Of a DNA stretch of 64,000 bases, positions 7,338 through 16,421 are shown one piece after another. The translations under genes and the position numbers were made by a program. The notes below the pieces were generated by a model. That model did not search any database and had not been told where the DNA came from. It worked only from the letters and a program-made list of their open reading frames with translations. Every line of letters starts with the position of its first letter. Position 1 is the stretch's first letter. The stretch covers positions 1 to 64,000 of the forward strand of contig NZ_JASLDS010000029.1 of assembly GCF_030151385.1 (NCBI RefSeq). The letters run 5' to 3'. The stretch is from Soonwooa sp. (GTDB lineage Bacteria > Bacteroidota > Bacteroidia > Flavobacteriales > Weeksellaceae).

Positions 7338-8624
7338 ATGAAAAAGAATTACAAACGCATTTTCCAAGTTTTGGCAGTATCATTATTTGGAACTTTAACA
7401 AATGCTCAATTGTATATCATTGGCGAAGGTTATCAACCAATGAACGTAAGTGCTAATGGAACTGTAGTAGGAAACAAGTCTTCGAAAACAATTTGGATGT
7501 GGACACCCAATCAGCAACCATCGGTTATTGGACAAGTAACAACAGGAAGTTTTTCAGGAAATGTTTCTATCTCTGAGGATGGAAATACGATTGCAAGTAG
7601 CATGACAAATCCACAGAGCAATCTAAATGAAATGGCAATCTATAACAAAACCTCTAGCACTTGGAATTTTCTAGGAGGATTGGCTGCCAACCAAGATGCG
7701 TTCAAAAGCTCTGTTTGGGGAATGTCACCTGACGGGAAAACAATTGTGGGAAATGGATATCAAGTAACCGCATATTCAAGTGCAGCAACTTGGACTGCTG
7801 AGACGGGCGTTACAGCAGTGGCAAATCCACTACCTGGAAAAAATGATAGAGCAAATACCATTAGTGCGGACAAATCTACAATTGTCGGATGGCATGAAGT
7901 TGCAACAGGCGAAAGAAGTCCAGCTTTCTGGAGAAACGGTGCCGTTACTGCAATAACCAATAGCAATGGTCAACCAATTGGTGGTGAAGCAAGAGCTGCG
8001 TCTTCTAATGGAAATATTATTGTTGGAATAAGTGGAGTCAACTCTTTTGTATATGACAACGGTGTATACCAAGAGATTTCTAACCCAAAATATACAGACA
8101 TGTACTTTTCTGGTGCGTCAGGAATAACACGTGACGGAAAAAAAGTAATCGGATTCTTTAGACCATCTTCGGGAAGTCCTTATGGTGGTGACGGTTATAT
8201 GTGGACAAAAGAAAATGGCTTGGTTGATCTTAACGCTTATGTTTCTAGTTTAGGAGTTGATCTTGGAAACTATACTTTGGCTTTACCACTTGCAATTTCT
8301 GGCGATGGAACAAAAATAGTTGGTGTTGCAAGAACACCAGATTTTAAAACTTATGGTTTCATGGTTGATCTTACAACTTATCTAGCAGCTTCTAACACAA
8401 CTACAAAATCGGCTGTTAAAATCTATCCAAATCCTGTAAAAGACGTCCTTAGCATTGCTAATTCTAAAAGCATTAAGTCTGTTGAACTAATCAATATGGC
8501 AGGACAAAAAGTTGCTTCTGCAACGAGCAACCAAATCAATGTTGCAAATCTTCCGAAAGGAACTTATGTTGTTAAAGTAGTTGATGGTAATCAAACAACA
8601 ACGCACAAAATTGTTAAAGAGTAG
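7338..8624 (+). CDS. Secreted HAF-repeat protein with T9SS type A sorting domain
   Basis: 428 residues: a signal peptide (MKKNYKRIFQVLAVSLFGTLTNAQ), about seven HAF-type repeats of 40-50 residues built on 'S.DG..IVG' followed by 'A..W' (MSPDGKTIVGNGY; ISADKSTIVGWHE; ITRDGKKVIGFFRP; ISGDGTKIVGVAR), which suggests a beta-propeller, and a T9SS type A C-terminal domain (VKIYPNPVKDVLSIAN to KGTYVVKVVDGNQTTTHKIVKE, from about 360). The protein should cross the inner membrane by Sec and the outer membrane by T9SS, and end up surface-bound or released. Binding partner and function are unknown. It is divergent from the TPR-AraC regulator and has a paralogue directly downstream. Confidence 0.9.
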   Translation: MKKNYKRIFQVLAVSLFGTLTNAQLYIIGEGYQPMNVSANGTVVGNKSSKTIWMWTPNQQPSVIGQVTTGSFSGNVSISEDGNTIASSMTNPQSNLNEMAIYNKTSSTWNFLGGLAANQDAFKSSVWGMSPDGKTIVGNGYQVTAYSSAATWTAETGVTAVANPLPGKNDRANTISADKSTIVGWHEVATGERSPAFWRNGAVTAITNSNGQPIGGEARAASSNGNIIVGISGVNSFVYDNGVYQEISNPKYTDMYFSGASGITRDGKKVIGFFRPSSGSPYGGDGYMWTKENGLVDLNAYVSSLGVDLGNYTLALPLAISGDGTKIVGVARTPDFKTYGFMVDLTTYLAASNTTTKSAVKIYPNPVKDVLSIANSKSIKSVELINMAGQKVASATSNQINVANLPKGTYVVKVVDGNQTTTHKIVKE

Positions 8625-8660
8625 ATAATAAATCATATTTTTTAAGTTTAGGTTATAGAG

Positions 8661-8697
8661 AATCAGCGACGGATTAATCCGTCGCTGATTTGTTTTT
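8661..8697 (+). terminator. Terminator after first HAF/T9SS gene (perfect 30-bp palindrome)
   Basis: AATCAGCGACGGATT is followed at once by its exact reverse complement (8661-8690), then TGTTTTT. The same palindrome recurs after the second paralogue at 10278-10307. Confidence 0.92.
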
Positions 8698-8703
8698 ATG
8701 ATT

Positions 8704-8776
8704 AGCTGATAGCTGATAGCTGATAGCTGATAGCTGATAGCTGATAGCTGATAGCTGATAGCTGATAGCTGATAGC
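8704..8776. repeat. Heptanucleotide tandem repeat, 10 x AGCTGAT plus AGC
   Basis: Ten exact copies of AGCTGAT stand head to tail from 8704, followed by a partial AGC and then AAAATTAATTC. The tract begins right after the terminator of the first HAF gene. The equivalent place behind the second HAF gene (10321 onward) has the same flanks but other units. The rest of the 8625-8938 interval holds the terminator, the candidate operator at 8857-8864 and AT-rich DNA in which I see no gene. Confidence 0.97.
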
Positions 8777-8856
8777 AAAATTAATTCTTAAACCATTAAC
8801 ACAAAAAAAAACAAATAGTTGATTTTAAATAATTTAAATAAAAAACTCTTTAAAAT

Positions 8857-8864
8857 TTCGCGAA
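8857..8864. promoter_or_regulatory. Candidate operator TTCGCGAA upstream of second HAF gene
   Basis: Counterpart of 7252-7259: an 8-bp palindrome preceded by TAAAATTT and followed about 25 bp later by a shared TGTACTCAA motif (7308-7316 in the first copy, 8884-8892 here). Distance to the start codon is 82 bp. Confidence 0.35.
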
Positions 8865-8938
8865 TTCTGAAAGTCATTTTGTTGTACTCAATTCACAAAC
8901 AAGCTAACATTGCAATACTAATTCAATAAGAAATAATT

Positions 8939-10240
8939 ATGAAAAAGATGTACAAAATTTCACTGATTGCATTTTCATTTTTAGGGTTACAAAATGTTTC
9001 AGCACAATTTTATCAATTGGGAATTAATGTTGCGATGACCGACATCAATAACAATGGTGTTGCAGCTGGAAGCTCTGCAAACAAAAACAACCTTATGTGG
9101 ACAAAGGAAGATGGTGTACAGAACATTGGTGTTGTCTCTAGAGACTTGCTGGCTGGACAAAGTTTGATTGGGGCAGATAATAATAAAATTATTGGTTTCA
9201 TGACTAACCCTGACACCAATTTTAACCAACCAGGCATCTATGATACAACTACAAAAACATGGAAGTTGCTAGGTGGACTTTCAGGCGCATCAGATGCAAG
9301 AATTGCTACTGCCTGGGGCATGACTGAGGACGGAAAAATGATTGTGGGGTTAGGTTATATTAATGCTGCCGAAAGTCATGCTGTAACTTGGGAAATCGAT
9401 GGGGATAATGTAACAATAACCGATTTGGGAACTACTGTGCCAGGTAGAGCATCACGTGCAAATACGATTAGTGCTGACCATAGTACCATTGTAGGATGGC
9501 AAGATTCTTCTTTTGGAAATCGAGATGGCGCCTATTGGATAAATGGTGTACAAACACTAATAAAATCAGTGACTGGAGTCGCTGTAAGCGAGCCGCTTGG
9601 CGTATCGGCAGATGGAAAAGTAATGGTAGGAGCATCTGGCAACTTCCCTTACGTATATAACAGAGAAACAAATACTTACTTAGAAATAGAAAATCCATTA
9701 GTAAACAATTTCTACAGAGGTGGCGCAACTGCTGTATCAGCAGATGGCAAAACGGTTATTGGCTACTATAGAACTTGGCCAGGTGGTCCTCACCTTGGGA
9801 CAGGCTTTATATGGACAGCAGAAAAAGGACGTATGAATCTTGACGATTATGTTGCAAGTTTTGGTATTGATACAGGTGGACTAAAATTATCATTGCCTTT
9901 AGCAATATCGCCAGACGGAACCAAAATAGCGGGACAAGGTATGAATCCTGTTAATTCACTACCTTATGGCTTTGTTGTAGATTTAGCAAACGCTTCTCTA
10001 GCTGTATCCAACACAACTGAAAAATCGGATGTTAAAATATATCCAAATCCAGTAAAAGATGTCCTTAGCATTGCTAATTCTAAAAGCATTAAGTCTGTTG
10101 AAGTTATCAATATGGCAGGACAAAAAGTTGCTTCTGCAACGAGCAACCAAATCAATGTTGCAAATCTTCCAAAAGGAACTTATGTTGTTAGAGTAGTTGA
10201 TGGTAATCAAACTACAACGCACAAAATTGTTAAAGAGTAG
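8939..10240 (+). CDS. Secreted HAF-repeat protein with T9SS type A sorting domain (paralogue)
   Basis: 433 residues with the same plan as the gene at 7338: a signal peptide (MKKMYKISLIAFSFLGLQNVSAQ), HAF-like repeats (MTEDGKMIVGLGY; ISADHSTIVGWQD; VSADGKVMVGAS; VSADGKTVIGYYR; ISPDGTKIAGQG) and a C-terminal T9SS type A domain. The repeat part has clearly diverged from the first copy, whereas the last 70 or so residues are almost identical, including at the DNA level. Each gene has its own terminator, but both share upstream motifs and may be co-regulated. The surface location is inferred from the signal peptide and sorting domain; ligand and role are unknown. Confidence 0.9.
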   Translation: MKKMYKISLIAFSFLGLQNVSAQFYQLGINVAMTDINNNGVAAGSSANKNNLMWTKEDGVQNIGVVSRDLLAGQSLIGADNNKIIGFMTNPDTNFNQPGIYDTTTKTWKLLGGLSGASDARIATAWGMTEDGKMIVGLGYINAAESHAVTWEIDGDNVTITDLGTTVPGRASRANTISADHSTIVGWQDSSFGNRDGAYWINGVQTLIKSVTGVAVSEPLGVSADGKVMVGASGNFPYVYNRETNTYLEIENPLVNNFYRGGATAVSADGKTVIGYYRTWPGGPHLGTGFIWTAEKGRMNLDDYVASFGIDTGGLKLSLPLAISPDGTKIAGQGMNPVNSLPYGFVVDLANASLAVSNTTEKSDVKIYPNPVKDVLSIANSKSIKSVEVINMAGQKVASATSNQINVANLPKGTYVVRVVDGNQTTTHKIVKE

Positions 10241-10277
10241 ATATTAAATCATATTTTTTTAAATTTAGGTTAAAGAA

Positions 10278-10314
10278 AATCAGCGACGGATTAATCCGTC
10301 GCTGATTTGTTTTT
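10278..10314 (+). terminator. Terminator after second HAF/T9SS gene
   Basis: The 30-bp palindrome at 10278-10307 is identical to 8661-8690 and is followed by TGTTTTT. Confidence 0.92.
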
Positions 10315-10320
10315 ATGATT

Positions 10321-10425
10321 AACTGATAGCTGTTGGCTTTTAACTTTTAGCTTTTAGCTTTTAGCAAAATTAATTCACAATTCATAATTCAAAAATCGTC
10401 AATCAAAAATCGTCAATCAAAAAAC
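10321..10425. repeat. Degenerate heptanucleotide tract, 15 units in one register
   Basis: Read from 10321 in steps of seven: AACTGAT, AGCTGTT, GGCTTTT, AACTTTT, AGCTTTT, AGCTTTT, AGCAAAA, TTAATTC, ACAATTC, ATAATTC, AAAAATC, GTCAATC, AAAAATC, GTCAATC, AAAAAAC. The register is never broken over 105 bp, although the unit changes several times. The tract lies between the terminator of the HAF gene and the stop codon of the convergent alpha-2-macroglobulin gene, whose last base is 10425. Confidence 0.85.
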
Positions 10426-13400
10426 TACTCTTTAATCTCCAATTTAGATCCTGCGGTGTGACTGTTCATCTGAGGTGCATAATAATTTTGCAAAGTCGAA
10501 ATCCCCGTTGAGAACATACCAGATGCATTGGCTACCAAATCATATTCAAAAACATATTTTCCTTTCGGCATAGATTCGATATAGAAATTGGTGGACGCAT
10601 CTTTAGTCGATTGATAATATCCGAGATTATTTTTCCATTGATAACCAGAGATTACATCCAAAGGCTCAGTCCCTGCTGCGCGCATATCTTTTAGCTGAAC
10701 ATATTCCATATTTCGGTCGGTGTTAAGAATCATTCTTACTGTAATTTTATCACCAACTTTTAAAGCAGTATTCGCTGCAATTGGTTTTAATTCTTCACCA
10801 TTTTCAGTTTTAACTTTTTTGAAATATTCTTTTTTAATCGAGATATAACTTTCAGAAGATTTTATTTTATCCAAATCCTCATAATACTGCCAGAACAAAC
10901 CTCCTTGCGCCACGCCTGCTCCAGTTTTAGTGACCGTTACTTTTCCTAAAGATTTATCAACTTTTGACGATGCTTCACTCATTTTGATATAACCAGTCGC
11001 CTTTTGCTGCGCTAGATTCAAATCTTTATTTCCCCAAACAATTGTTGCTTTATCACTTTCTGGCGTTGTCCAAGATTTACCAGAGTTTAAAATCGTAAAA
11101 ATAACCTCTGCTGTATTTCTCGAAGTTCCCCATGAGTTAACTTCTTTTTGGGTAATTAACCAAATTTTCAAATCTTCAATAAACTGAATATCATTTGGCT
11201 TCAAAGTATTAAATGCTTCCAAAGCAGCAGCATGATTGACAACTTTTGACGAGTACCAACCCCAATCATCAAGGTTTTGTTTCCAGTAAGCGCCTTGCGT
11301 TTTAGAATCTGTAGATGTTTCTTTAAGATAAGTCATCAATTTTGTAGACACATCTTTTAATCCATATTGGTCTAACAACATTGCCGCTCTATGCAACCCA
11401 AAGAATGTGAAATCTGTAATCTTCGCCGTTTTTGCTTTTTTAATAACAAGATTTTTCAAAGCTTTTGGATTAGCTGTCAATGGATAATCTTTTTCCCAAT
11501 AATGTCTTGCATCCAAATATTCTAGCGAAGCATTGCTCCAAGGATTTTCTTTACGAACATCCCAATAACGATTGACATTGTTATCTACGTAATTAATCAA
11601 CTTCCCAATCATTTCCTTTTGAGAATCCGATTGATAATCTTTAACATTGTCTTTTAACCACAGGTTTAGCTTTCCTAAATTTTTAAGAATATACAAAGAC
11701 GAATAATAAGAACTTGGATAACCTGCATACCAACTGAAACCGCCATCAGGATTCTGAAGCTGCAACAAAGCATTCCAATCATCAAGAATCGAATTACGCA
11801 TCGTATTGGCGTCAAACAATCTTGCCAACTTCGTCATTTGTTCTTCCTCCGTCTTGCTTTCTAGCATCCACGGCGTTTCGTCCAAAAGAAGTTGTTTTAA
11901 CTCTTGATTTTTGTCAAGGTTTGACGTTAAAAGTCCTTTTGATTGGTATTCGTCAAAAATCGTTTTCATTCTTGGATTTGAACGGAAAACTTCCGACGCA
12001 ATAACATCCGCAAACCACTTGTTAAAGATAACATCTGCCGAATTTTTAGTCTCATTTTTAAGACTTGGCAATGCAAACATCACTTCCCAAATTGGATTGG
12101 TTGTCAGCTCCAAAGTATTGCGGACATTAGAAACTGTTGTTGAATTGTTATTAATTAAATTCTCAATTTCAAAAGTTTTGGTTTCGCCTTCTTTTACAAA
12201 AATCGGCACAGCATCCGTCACCAACATCCTGTTAGGAAGCACTGCCACAGCTTTTTGTTCGCCATCAGAATAGTTGCCAGCCTGTGCCACAACTTTTATA
12301 ATAATCGACGAAACATCTTTTGGCGTGGTCAACGTCCAAGACAAGGCTGTACTCGAATTTTCTTTTAAGCTAAATGATTGTTCAATATTATAGCCAGTAA
12401 CTTGCGTCAAATTTGTTAGTTTAAATTTCTCCGAAATATCTTCATTGGTAAATGCATCCAAAATCTGAAGTTTTGCATAACCAGTCAAGGCTTTCGACAC
12501 CAAACTACTAATCTTTGTTTGGAATGTTAACACATCACCTTCTCTTAAGAATCGAGGATAATTTGGCGTCACTGAAAAGTCTTTTTGTGTCACTACCGTT
12601 TTTTCCAAATAGCCAGACTTTGCGTCTTTGGTATGTGCGAGCAACATCAATTTCCATTTGGTTAAAGCCTCTGGCGTCGTAAATTCGAAACTTACATTTC
12701 CTTTGTCATCGGTTACTAAATTTGGATAAAAGAACGCAGTTTCATTAAGATTTTCACGAACTTTGATATTTTCGGATTTATCTCCAGCATTAAAATCGGT
12801 ACTATTCTTCATTGGTTCTGGCACTATACCTTGTACAACTTCAACCTTATTATAAGCCAGTCCCTTCTTGGAAACAACAGCCTCACCATTTATGTAATTA
12901 GCTGATTGGTCTTTAAGAGAAGCTACACCACGAATCATTACTTTGTTTGCTACTGGTGCAGGAGGTGCCATTTCAAGTCCCGCAACTTGTCCACGTAATC
13001 TAGAACCACCACTCATCCAATCAGAATACATCCAATTAAATTGTGGCTCAACAACGCTTTTAGAAGTCACATATTGCAATCTTTTATTGTAGTACAACTG
13101 CTTTAGGTCAGTCAAAACGCGATATTCATTAACAATGTCTCTACGGTAATAGATGTTGTTAAATTGATAATTGTTAGCAGCAAATTTATCCAAAGACATA
13201 TCGTACATATTCGCCAAAACTTCAGCCAAAACTTTTTCGTTTTCAGCACCTGAAACTTTTAAAGTCCATTTTTCTTTAGAATTTGGTTGCAACTTGTCAC
13301 GGAATGTTGTGGTTTCGATTTTCAAAGCATCCTCTTTTCCATTAATCGGAACATAGATATTTTCTGTTTGTACATCATTGAAACCTGCTAAAACCACTTG

Positions 13401-16361
13401 TACGTTTAGCAATTCAGCTTTTTGGGAAATCTTAACTGGATAAACTAGGAAACCGTTTTTCAAAGTTTTTCTTTCAAAAACAGTATTGCCATCACCATTT
13501 TGAACATAAATATTCGCAATCGCATCTGGAACCGCCGAATAAATCATCAGATTGGCTGTTTCTCCAACTTTGTATTCCTTCTTGTCAAAGCTTGCATTAA
13601 GGAAAGTTTTTTGTTTCGAATCCAAACTAGACTTGCTCCACACTTGAAAATCCTGACTTGTCTTAATGCTGTCTTTACCTTCGATATTGTAAAAATCCAA
13701 TCGGTAATAACCTGCATTTAATTTACCAATGTTAAACAAAGAATCTTGCGCAGTTTTATCAAATACAACACGTTCTGTATTCCAGTTTTTAGGAAGATCA
13801 GATTTATCAAATCGATCATTTGGGAAAAGATTTACAAATTCTGGTTTTGAGAACTTTGGCAAATCCTGAATTTGATTCTTAAACTGACTTCTGAAAACGC
13901 GTTGTGGCTCTTCCAGCTTCGTCAATTTAGCATGATAAGATTTATTAAGATTTTGATTATTGTAGTTTTTTGTTGCAACATTTAACTTAATATCCTCATC
14001 CGAAAACTGGTCTTTAAGAGGCGTTGCATCGATGTAATGTGAAACAGACGAAACGGTTAAACTAGTATCAGCAGATTGCGTTTCGCCAGCAATATCGGTT
14101 GCACTGGCATTAATGCTGTATTGATCCACTTGGACACCTTCTAGTTTTTCGTCCTTTTTTAAATCCAATACGATCGTGAATTCGCCTTTGTCATTGGTTT
14201 TTGTTTCTCCCAAAATCGAATTTTCGTTATCATAAATTCTTGGATACCAAGAGAAATAACGCCAACGGATATTTTCTTTTTTAATCTCATATTGGATGTT
14301 AGAATTAGACAACGGAACACCCGAAAACATTGTTGCTTTCCCTTTTAATTCAATCTTTTGACCATATTTGTATTCACCTTTTATTGGCTCAAAATTAAGT
14401 TCGAAAGTTGGGCGTTTGTATTCTTCAACTAGGAAATCTTTTTGCTCGGAAATATTTAATTTTTCATCATCGATTACTAACGTGAAATTCCCATTAAGCT
14501 TTGATTTTGGAAGCGTAAAACTTCCATTATAAGACCCGAAATCATTGGTTGTAAAACTTTGCTTTGCGAGCTCTTCACCATTCGCATCCTCCAGTTTAAT
14601 TTCTTGCGTTGCCTTTGGTACAACCGATTCTTTGTCACCAATCAATTTTGTATTAATAACTTTAAAATAAACAACTTGTCCAGGACGGTAGATTTGTCTG
14701 TCAAGGAAAATTTGCGCCATGTTCCTTGCGCTAGGTCCTTTATCATTAGAATAATTGTAATTTGCGCCATAGACTTGCTTCAACTCAACATCGCCAGTTT
14801 TGCTATCTTGTAACAATTGAAAACGATAATAAGAATTGCTATTTGTTGCAGGAATTTTAAAACTCGAATCTTTGTCAAATACCAAATTGTTATTGCTAGA
14901 AAGCTTGCCTTTTGAAACGTATTCATAAAGTTTTAAACTTGGATTTTTCACCAAACTTCCATCCTCAGAATTAATCCAAAGCAATTCGGAATCGCTTTGG
15001 TTTTTAGAAGAAATATTTTTGTAAATGGACTTTGCACCAGAAACTAAAAAATAGTTTGAGTTGTCATTATTAGAGCTTTCACCATCTATAAAATATTCTA
15101 GCATATAGATTCCAGCAGGAAGAGCCTTAATGTCAAAAGCCGTTTTATGCTGTTTGTAATCATTGGTCACAGGAACATCAAAATTTTCTGTTCTTATCAA
15201 AGTCTTTTTAACGCTAGAAAACTTCGAATTATAAGGATCCGAAACATAACTTAAAAAGCCTAGAATATCATCTTTCACTTGATAAATCTTCAACTGAACA
15301 GTTTTAACATTTTTAAACTCAACAAGTGCTTGGATTGGCTTGTTGGTCAAAGATGTCGCTTCAAGATGTACGTTAGAAAATGACTGAATAATGCTATTTT
15401 CAAGATTCTTGAGACTGCCTAAAAAGTCCGACTTTGGATATTTAGCTTTTGCATTTTTGATCACTTCCAAAGCTTCTTTCTCCTTTTTATCAGCAAGTAA
15501 ATTAGATGCGATTTCTGACGCAATAGCCAATTTGTAATCACCATCAATTGGGCTATCATATAAAGTCTGCCATTGTGCTTTTAAGCTTTTATCATTAGGA
15601 TTTCGCTGGATTTGATACTCTAATTTTTCGGATTGATAATACAACTTTGCGTTCGCAGAATTTGCAGTAATTAAATCATCATAAATCTGCAAAATCTTTG
15701 GCTGATTAACGTCCAACTCATTCTTTGTGAACAAATTAGAATCGTTTAAAAAACGAACATACTGAATGGACGTCCAATCCAACATCGTTGGATAATATTC
15801 TAAATCAAATTTGGAATCAAAAATAGCTTCATAAGGCTTAAGACCAATGGATTTCAGAGCTTCCTTTTTTTCAAAAATAGCTTGGTATTGTTTTAACAAA
15901 TAATTTTTGAATCCAAGATTGGTCCACGTCTCGATTTGCGACACATCTTGGTTATCGACATTGGTGCGACTACTAATTTTCCATTGCACCGAATTATAAT
16001 AATCTTTGATAAACTCAGCTTTGAGAACATCTAACACCAAAGCTTCTTTTCCAGAAAAAGAACGTTGTGCTTCTTCAATTTTCTTAAAAAACTGACTCGC
16101 ATTATCATTTTCGGTGTCATCGAAAGTCTTTTGTGAAATGCTAAAATCGGCTTTTAGCGCTTTAATTAATTCGGGTAGATTTTTATCTTTCATGGCTTGT
16201 TTTTCGATATTCTGAATAATCGTCTGGTTGGACTTGAAAGTCCCTTTCTGGACTTGCTCCTTAACGATTTTCCATTGTTGCTCATAATAGTTCTGTCCAA
16301 AAACTGGAACCGAAAAACTTGTTAATAGCAACAATCCTAAGCTAGGAAATAGTTTCTTCAT
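10425..16361 (-). CDS. Alpha-2-macroglobulin family protein (MG2 / A2M / TED-like)
   Basis: 1978 residues with a signal peptide (MKKLFPSLGLLLLTSFSVPVFGQ). The first 300 residues are helical, then come macroglobulin domains: the MG2 hallmark DRQIYRPGQVVYFKV near residue 555, the A2M domain (ETAFFYPNLVTDDKGNVSFEF, from about 1200; TKWKLMLLAHT), and a helical thioester-like domain (LLQLQNPDGGFSWYAGYPSSYY). Bacterial A2M proteins are envelope protease traps. At about residue 1434, where the CxEQ thioester would lie, the sequence is KNSADVIFNKW, so covalent trapping is unlikely here. No penicillin-binding protein partner is adjacent. The gene appears monocistronic and is divergent from the UbiA-like gene with 60 bp between them. 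Confidence 0.92.
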   Translation of the reverse strand: MKKLFPSLGLLLLTSFSVPVFGQNYYEQQWKIVKEQVQKGTFKSNQTIIQNIEKQAMKDKNLPELIKALKADFSISQKTFDDTENDNASQFFKKIEEAQRSFSGKEALVLDVLKAEFIKDYYNSVQWKISSRTNVDNQDVSQIETWTNLGFKNYLLKQYQAIFEKKEALKSIGLKPYEAIFDSKFDLEYYPTMLDWTSIQYVRFLNDSNLFTKNELDVNQPKILQIYDDLITANSANAKLYYQSEKLEYQIQRNPNDKSLKAQWQTLYDSPIDGDYKLAIASEIASNLLADKKEKEALEVIKNAKAKYPKSDFLGSLKNLENSIIQSFSNVHLEATSLTNKPIQALVEFKNVKTVQLKIYQVKDDILGFLSYVSDPYNSKFSSVKKTLIRTENFDVPVTNDYKQHKTAFDIKALPAGIYMLEYFIDGESSNNDNSNYFLVSGAKSIYKNISSKNQSDSELLWINSEDGSLVKNPSLKLYEYVSKGKLSSNNNLVFDKDSSFKIPATNSNSYYRFQLLQDSKTGDVELKQVYGANYNYSNDKGPSARNMAQIFLDRQIYRPGQVVYFKVINTKLIGDKESVVPKATQEIKLEDANGEELAKQSFTTNDFGSYNGSFTLPKSKLNGNFTLVIDDEKLNISEQKDFLVEEYKRPTFELNFEPIKGEYKYGQKIELKGKATMFSGVPLSNSNIQYEIKKENIRWRYFSWYPRIYDNENSILGETKTNDKGEFTIVLDLKKDEKLEGVQVDQYSINASATDIAGETQSADTSLTVSSVSHYIDATPLKDQFSDEDIKLNVATKNYNNQNLNKSYHAKLTKLEEPQRVFRSQFKNQIQDLPKFSKPEFVNLFPNDRFDKSDLPKNWNTERVVFDKTAQDSLFNIGKLNAGYYRLDFYNIEGKDSIKTSQDFQVWSKSSLDSKQKTFLNASFDKKEYKVGETANLMIYSAVPDAIANIYVQNGDGNTVFERKTLKNGFLVYPVKISQKAELLNVQVVLAGFNDVQTENIYVPINGKEDALKIETTTFRDKLQPNSKEKWTLKVSGAENEKVLAEVLANMYDMSLDKFAANNYQFNNIYYRRDIVNEYRVLTDLKQLYYNKRLQYVTSKSVVEPQFNWMYSDWMSGGSRLRGQVAGLEMAPPAPVANKVMIRGVASLKDQSANYINGEAVVSKKGLAYNKVEVVQGIVPEPMKNSTDFNAGDKSENIKVRENLNETAFFYPNLVTDDKGNVSFEFTTPEALTKWKLMLLAHTKDAKSGYLEKTVVTQKDFSVTPNYPRFLREGDVLTFQTKISSLVSKALTGYAKLQILDAFTNEDISEKFKLTNLTQVTGYNIEQSFSLKENSSTALSWTLTTPKDVSSIIIKVVAQAGNYSDGEQKAVAVLPNRMLVTDAVPIFVKEGETKTFEIENLINNNSTTVSNVRNTLELTTNPIWEVMFALPSLKNETKNSADVIFNKWFADVIASEVFRSNPRMKTIFDEYQSKGLLTSNLDKNQELKQLLLDETPWMLESKTEEEQMTKLARLFDANTMRNSILDDWNALLQLQNPDGGFSWYAGYPSSYYSSLYILKNLGKLNLWLKDNVKDYQSDSQKEMIGKLINYVDNNVNRYWDVRKENPWSNASLEYLDARHYWEKDYPLTANPKALKNLVIKKAKTAKITDFTFFGLHRAAMLLDQYGLKDVSTKLMTYLKETSTDSKTQGAYWKQNLDDWGWYSSKVVNHAAALEAFNTLKPNDIQFIEDLKIWLITQKEVNSWGTSRNTAEVIFTILNSGKSWTTPESDKATIVWGNKDLNLAQQKATGYIKMSEASSKVDKSLGKVTVTKTGAGVAQGGLFWQYYEDLDKIKSSESYISIKKEYFKKVKTENGEELKPIAANTALKVGDKITVRMILNTDRNMEYVQLKDMRAAGTEPLDVISGYQWKNNLGYYQSTKDASTNFYIESMPKGKYVFEYDLVANASGMFSTGISTLQNYYAPQMNSHTAGSKLEIKE

Positions 16362-16421
16362 AAACTTTTATTTTTAGAAATTTCACCACAAAAGCCACTT
16401 TTTTGTTTTCTTTGTATTGAA

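Noticed and set aside
8704..8776. CRISPR-like array
   Set aside because: Units are 7 bp without spacers, and no cas genes are present.
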